Source: Fictibacillus phosphorivorans
Lineage (GTDB): Bacteria > Bacillota > Bacilli > Bacillales > Fictibacillaceae
Assembly (NCBI RefSeq): GCF_007673525.1
Contig: NZ_VDZU01000001.1
Location: 2,180,177-2,244,176, forward strand
DNA: 64,000 nucleotides
Reading direction: 5' to 3'
The notes under the pieces: model-generated
Told to the model about the DNA's origin: nothing
Seen by the model: only the letters and a program-made list of their open reading frames with translations
Databases searched by the model: none
Translations under genes and position numbers: made by a program
Shown here: piece after piece, positions 61,037 through 64,000 of the stretch
How the letters are laid out: each line of letters starts with the position of its first letter
Position numbering within the stretch: the stretch's first letter is position 1

Positions 61037-61644
61037 CCTTCTTCTCTTACTTTGTTTATTACTTCTTGGTAGCGATCTCTAGACCAAGAATGATAAGAAG
61101 GGTGTGGTACCCCTTCTATGGTGTTTAAACTCTCTTTATTAGTCAGTTTGTTCACATATTTTTCTGCAAATCTTCCGCATGGGATGATAAGTGTATTTTC
61201 AGTAAGCAATGACGTTAATCTACTTTCGAAATGATGTAGAAGAAGTTGATCGAATTCAGCCCTCCATTCATCTTTAAAGACTTTCACTGAACTCGTTCTT
61301 ACTGCTTCAGCGACTTTGATCTCATCACTATATCTGTTAACGAAAGTTTGATCAGGAAATGCAGTACCTTGCAGGGGAAAAGGACAAACATTTACGATTC
61401 CGAACACTGTATTTTTATTCTCATCTATGTACTGTTTTAACAACTTTCCCATTGGAAGTGTATCTTCGACTTCAAACAATTCTTTTGCCATCGATCTGCC
61501 AGATAGACCCGCCAGTGGTACTCCAGATTTGATCTCCTCTTTATGAGGTGATTCTAAAATAAATATCATATTCGTGTGTTCAGAAATTATATCTTGAACG
61601 CTATAAAGTGATGATGCTTCTTCAAAAAAAGATTGAATATCCAC
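61018..61644 (-). CDS. Uracil-DNA glycosylase-superfamily-like protein
   Basis: The 208-residue protein looks like a UDG-fold member. MIFILESPHKEEIKSGVPLAG followed by GRSMAKELF occupies the place of motif 1 (GxxPGxxE...G.PF.GR), and VPHPSYHSW resembles motif 3 (HPS). A middle NTLIIPCGRFAEKYV is the usual strand-loop. The normal catalytic residues are altered (ESPHKEE), so glycosylase activity is uncertain. GTG at 61642-61644 is spaced 8 nt from AGGAGG; TTG at 61647 is only 5 nt away. Confidence 0.65.
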   Translation of the reverse strand: MDIQSFFEEASSLYSVQDIISEHTNMIFILESPHKEEIKSGVPLAGLSGRSMAKELFEVEDTLPMGKLLKQYIDENKNTVFGIVNVCPFPLQGTAFPDQTFVNRYSDEIKVAEAVRTSSVKVFKDEWRAEFDQLLLHHFESRLTSLLTENTLIIPCGRFAEKYVNKLTNKESLNTIEGVPHPSYHSWSRDRYQEVINKVREEGKKRTS

Positions 61645-61825
61645 CAAATCTGCCTCCTTTACTCCATTAATGTTGATTACTATTTATCTGCTTCGACAAA
61701 GTCAGCAGCTTGGAATGGTAATCAATGTGTCCCCAAAAACATAATCGTTTTAATTGTGCTTTCGACATTCGTATGCCACAATATCATCATTACTTGAAAA
61801 GTAATTGTTAAGGAGTGAACATACT

Positions 61826-62119
61826 TTGAAAATCATTTTGAATGAAGATACTGCAAATTTTGTGATCAATGACCTTCAAGCGTCTCAGAACGATTCCATC
61901 CGTTTTTTCGTTCGCCTTGGAGGATGCAGCACAGTACAAGACGGCTTTTCGTTAGGACTTACAAAAGATACCCCTAAACATCCAGCTGCAGAAATCGTTG
62001 TAGAGAACCATACTTTTTTCATTGAGCAAGAAGATGAATGGTTCTTTGACGGAAATGATCTAACTGTTTCCATTACGGATGGAGAAATCAAATACGATTT
62101 TAACGAGAACAAAAATTAG
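61826..62119 (+). CDS. yneR: HesB/IscA-fold protein, YneR-like
   Basis: The 97-residue protein has the HesB-like fold pattern (MKIILNEDTANFVINDLQ; RFFVRLGGCSTVQDGFSLGL) but only one Cys, in GGC, and no C-terminal CGC. It is thus unlikely to carry an iron-sulfur cluster like IscA. It matches YneR by pattern and by its neighbours yneQ and yneP. The start is TTG at 61826-61828, 10 nt after AAGGAG; the longer frame lacks a site. It is convergent with yneQ with 1 nt between. Confidence 0.85.
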   Translation: MKIILNEDTANFVINDLQASQNDSIRFFVRLGGCSTVQDGFSLGLTKDTPKHPAAEIVVENHTFFIEQEDEWFFDGNDLTVSITDGEIKYDFNENKN

Positions 62120-62120
62120 A

Positions 62121-62417
62121 CTATAAGAACTTTTGAAGTTCTCCAATTCTTCCTTCACTTTTCATGATCTCTACTTGCTTATCCCCAATAAGGTCGAAAT
62201 GGGGGTAAGCATCTCGTTCATGAATCCACTCTTCTTTTAAACCGTAAGTTCTTCCCCACTCTGATAATTTTTTTCGATCGTTACAGCCTACTTTTGTTAC
62301 ACTCTTAGCTGTTGGAAATCGCGGATCATACCAAAAATGGGTGAGGAATGCGATGTGTCCTGCCTCAACTTCACCTTTCCATCTCTTTAAGTCAGCTCGT
62401 TTTATTCCGAATGCCAT
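62121..62417 (-). CDS. yneQ: YneQ-like conserved protein
   Basis: The 98-residue basic protein contains HIAFLTHFWYDPRFPTAKSVTK and VGCNDRKKLSEWGRTYGLK, matching YneQ of Bacillus by pattern and synteny. Function unknown; it has no membrane segment. Its ATG overlaps the yneP stop by 1 nt (TAATG), so translation is coupled to the thioesterase. It ends 1 nt from the convergent yneR stop. Confidence 0.85.
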   Translation of the reverse strand: MAFGIKRADLKRWKGEVEAGHIAFLTHFWYDPRFPTAKSVTKVGCNDRKKLSEWGRTYGLKEEWIHERDAYPHFDLIGDKQVEIMKSEGRIGELQKFL

Positions 62418-62839
62418 TATTTTGATGAGCTCATTTCTAGGTAAGCTTCATGCCAATCAGGAAAATATTTTTTAATTGAGATCGGCCGAAAATTTTCTTT
62501 TTTCACACAAACATGAGTGGATTCGCCTGTAACACATAATTCGTTTTCGTCATTAAAGATCTCATAATAATAAATAACTTTGATCCCTGAATATTCTTTT
62601 ACGGCTGTTTTAATGTGAGCCTTTTGTCCATAAGTTAATGGTTTTTTATAGGACGCTTGAATGTCTGTTACAGGAGAAAGTATACCTTCTCTTTCCATGT
62701 CTGCATATTTAAAGCCTAAATGTTCGATCAGCTTTGTTCTACCGATTTCAAACCATACTAAATAGTTTGCATGATAGACGACACCCATCTGATCTGTTTC
62801 TGCATATCTAACATCAACGCTGCTCTCAACAAATTTCAT
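62417..62839 (-). CDS. yneP: Acyl-CoA thioesterase, hotdog fold (YneP)
   Basis: The 140-residue protein is a 4-hydroxybenzoyl-CoA thioesterase/YbgC-type hotdog protein: VRYAETDQMGVVYHANYLVWFEIGRTKLIEHLG has the catalytic Asp in TDQMG (near 17), followed by ADMEREGILSPVTDIQ. It hydrolyses acyl-CoA esters; the chain specificity is unknown. It is coupled to yneQ. The yneP-yneQ-yneR set is as in B. subtilis, but plsY, the usual neighbour, is elsewhere. Confidence 0.9.
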   Translation of the reverse strand: MKFVESSVDVRYAETDQMGVVYHANYLVWFEIGRTKLIEHLGFKYADMEREGILSPVTDIQASYKKPLTYGQKAHIKTAVKEYSGIKVIYYYEIFNDENELCVTGESTHVCVKKENFRPISIKKYFPDWHEAYLEMSSSK

Positions 62840-62892
62840 ATATCATCTGTTTCCCTTCGTGTTGTCTTTTCTTAACACTTTAGTAGAAATTC

Positions 62893-62922
62893 AAAAAAAA
62901 GACCAGCAATATGCTGGTCTTT
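62893..62922 (-). terminator. Intrinsic terminator after tlp
   Basis: An 8-11 bp stem (GACCAGCA 62901-62908 with TGCTGGTC 62912-62919) is followed on the minus strand by TTTTTTTT, 4 nt past the tlp stop. Confidence 0.88.
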
Positions 62923-62925
62923 CTC

Positions 62926-63162
62926 TTATTGTAGGTCGTTACCTTCTCTATAAGCCTTTTCTTCTTGAATCTCATTTTGAAACTGCTCAATGGATTCTTG
63001 TCTATGTTGATTCTTCTCTTTGATCTGCTCTTTTTGGCTTGCTGTCAATTCAGTGTTAGCCGCAGTCTGGTTAGCTTCTGAGATGTTCTGTTCTGTGTTT
63101 TGTACCATTTGTTCTAATCGTTCAACATTATTGCTTCGATCGTCTCGGTTTGGTTTGTTCAT
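62926..63162 (-). CDS. tlp: Small acid-soluble spore protein Tlp
   Basis: The 78-residue protein has DDRSNNVERLEQMVQNTEQNI followed by helical, Q/E/K-rich sequence including KEKNQHRQESIEQFQNEIQEE. This closely follows the Tlp (thioredoxin-like, now SASP) family of spore core proteins. AAGGAG precedes the ATG. In B. subtilis tlp follows sspN in one operon; here an unknown gene lies between them. Forespore expression is expected from the family. Confidence 0.92.
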   Translation of the reverse strand: MNKPNRDDRSNNVERLEQMVQNTEQNISEANQTAANTELTASQKEQIKEKNQHRQESIEQFQNEIQEEKAYREGNDLQ

Positions 63163-63231
63163 GATGATTCTCCTTTTTTTAAAAAAGTTCGTACCATCTT
63201 AGTCTGTACAAGTAACCGATTGAATTATTCT

Positions 63232-63741
63232 TTAGTTTTTTTGCAATAGAATAGGACTCATGTTTTGAACGCTGAATTGACATAGGTCAGTGAGATATTT
63301 CCAATATTCTACTACACTGTCGTCTTCTAGATTCTTCATCGTGATCTCTAGCCAAGCTAATTCTTCGGCAAGCCTGATCGATGAACCAATCCAGTATTTT
63401 TTGTTTTTCACAGTAATCTGAAACGGTTCTTCAAATCGAAAAGGAAGATAGAACCCTTCTGTGTTCGGATGCAGGATAATATGCTGATAGACGGTTCCTT
63501 TTGTAAGCTTGGCATAGAACAAAAATACCCCATCGTTCTTTGCTGCCGCTTTCTTTAACTTTTCAAGCGTTTCAACATTTCCTAGTTCCATCGTTGTAAT
63601 TTCTTTATCCCAGTTCAACTCTTCACGAAAAGGAACTAGATGCCCCAATCTCTGCATTTCAATCTCTAATTGACGATATAAATAATCCTGATCATCTTTG
63701 TTATGTGATACAGGTAATGGTTTGACAGATGCCGTAATCAA
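63232..63741 (-). CDS. Unknown protein between sspN and tlp
   Basis: I do not recognise this 169-residue soluble protein. It is mixed alpha/beta with LKKAAAKNDGVFLFYAKLTKG, YQHIILHPNTEGFYLPFRFEEPF and a C-terminal helix pair. The segment from about 90 to 125 suggests a small beta domain. The frame opens at 63774, but TTG at 63739-63741 follows AGGAGG by 6 nt and is preferred. It sits between two spore genes on the same strand, which may mean sporulation-stage expression; no direct evidence. Confidence 0.68.
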   Translation of the reverse strand: MITASVKPLPVSHNKDDQDYLYRQLEIEMQRLGHLVPFREELNWDKEITTMELGNVETLEKLKKAAAKNDGVFLFYAKLTKGTVYQHIILHPNTEGFYLPFRFEEPFQITVKNKKYWIGSSIRLAEELAWLEITMKNLEDDSVVEYWKYLTDLCQFSVQNMSPILLQKN

Positions 63742-63848
63742 ACGTACCCCTCCTAATTCTTTCACTACATACACTTTTTCGACAAAATCTTTCGTATATG
63801 GGAGTCAAAAGAAAAAATTATGGAGAGGTATTTTTTAGAAAGTAAGTG

Positions 63849-63992
63849 TTATTTCCCTTTAGGTGGTACATAATCTGCATGATCGTGCGATTTATTAGCC
63901 ATCTTTTTTCCATTATTGCTGTTGCTCTCACGTGGCTGAGTGCCGATATGATTTGGAACGAAATCTTCCGGAAAGCGTTTTGGATTACTCAA
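63849..63992 (-). CDS. sspN: Small acid-soluble spore protein N
   Basis: The last 49 codons before TAA (63849-63851) read LSNPKRFPEDFVPNHIGTQP and go on through NNGKKMANKSHDHADYV to the end. FVPNHIGTQPR and NGKKM are the SspN signature. With TTG at 63990-63992 as start the protein has 47 residues, the normal SspN length, and its N-terminus lines up with M(G/S)NPK. A ribosome-binding site would lie at or beyond the window edge, so an upstream start cannot be excluded. Confidence 0.82.
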   Translation of the reverse strand: MSNPKRFPEDFVPNHIGTQPRESNSNNGKKMANKSHDHADYVPPKGK

Positions 63993-64000
63993 AGGTCCTA

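Noticed and set aside
1..64000. Prophage, insertion sequence, CRISPR array or classical defence island
   Set aside because: No transposase, integrase, Cas, restriction or toxin-antitoxin signature appears in any frame, and no regular direct-repeat array is visible.

Overview
The window looks like the chromosome of an endospore-forming member of the Bacillaceae. Low-GC composition, AGGAGG-type ribosome-binding sites, frequent TTG and GTG starts, spore genes (tlp, sspN, a gamma-SASP-like gene, a YjcZ-like peptide) and many Bacillus-type families (dynA, kapB, brxA, cvfB, cshA, yneP/yneQ/yneR, ypcP, ypeP/ypdQ) all point this way. A genus such as Fictibacillus or a close relative fits, but the sequence alone does not prove it. 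No prophage, insertion sequence or CRISPR array was seen. Apart from short degenerate intergenic repeats, this is core chromosome.

Layout. 1-5.2 kb: yppG/yppC-like genes, a DUF502 membrane protein, D-amino-acid transaminase, nadE and kapB. 5.2-9.7 kb: trhO, tRNA-Arg(UCG), small DUF genes and an amidase. 10-25.5 kb: threonine aldolase, a YpiP-type methyltransferase, an MMPL exporter, plsY, a YjcZ-like peptide, bacilliredoxin brxA, two divergent SDR genes, MgtC, the DUF485/acetate-symporter pair, an amino acid permease, cvfB, yycC, formate-THF ligase and a 2Fe-2S ferredoxin. 25.6-30.8 kb: a GC-richer nested repeat, then a nucleic-acid-processing neighbourhood (HD hydrolase, two RNase H proteins, a 5'-3' exonuclease) next to a well-defined structured RNA with its own promoter and terminator. 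30.8-33.7 kb: two tandem paralogous membrane-anchored proteins of unknown function, one broken by a frameshift.

33.8-43.5 kb is the most coherent block. Read on the minus strand it runs ablB, a sigma-54 activator (kamR-like), kamA, yokU, yodT, yodS, yodR, yodQ and a gabT-like aminotransferase. Together they make a plausible route from L-lysine through beta-lysine and N6-acetyl-beta-lysine, by transamination, CoA activation and deacetylation, to 4-aminobutyrate and its transamination. A consensus -24/-12 promoter precedes kamA. A 16-bp palindrome (TGCCGAAAATTCGGCA) lies about 120 bp upstream of the expected start site, and a 15/16 copy lies just upstream of the activator gene. These are likely activator sites.

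43.7-64 kb: a TRIC-type channel, a PHP phosphoesterase, a sulfurtransferase, zwf with a cyclase-family hydrolase, an MFS exporter, patA, a divergent MurE-like ligase, the two-GTPase-domain dynamin dynA, a GNAT, a phosphodiesterase, the DEAD-box helicase cshA with a long leader, an NhaC-type antiporter, a UDG-fold protein, yneR/yneQ/yneP and the spore genes tlp and sspN.

Many starts are set from Shine-Dalgarno spacing and so differ from the longest open frame. Most transcription units end in clear intrinsic terminators, several of them formed by the last codons of convergent genes. All functional assignments rest on recognised motifs and recalled families. No database search was run.
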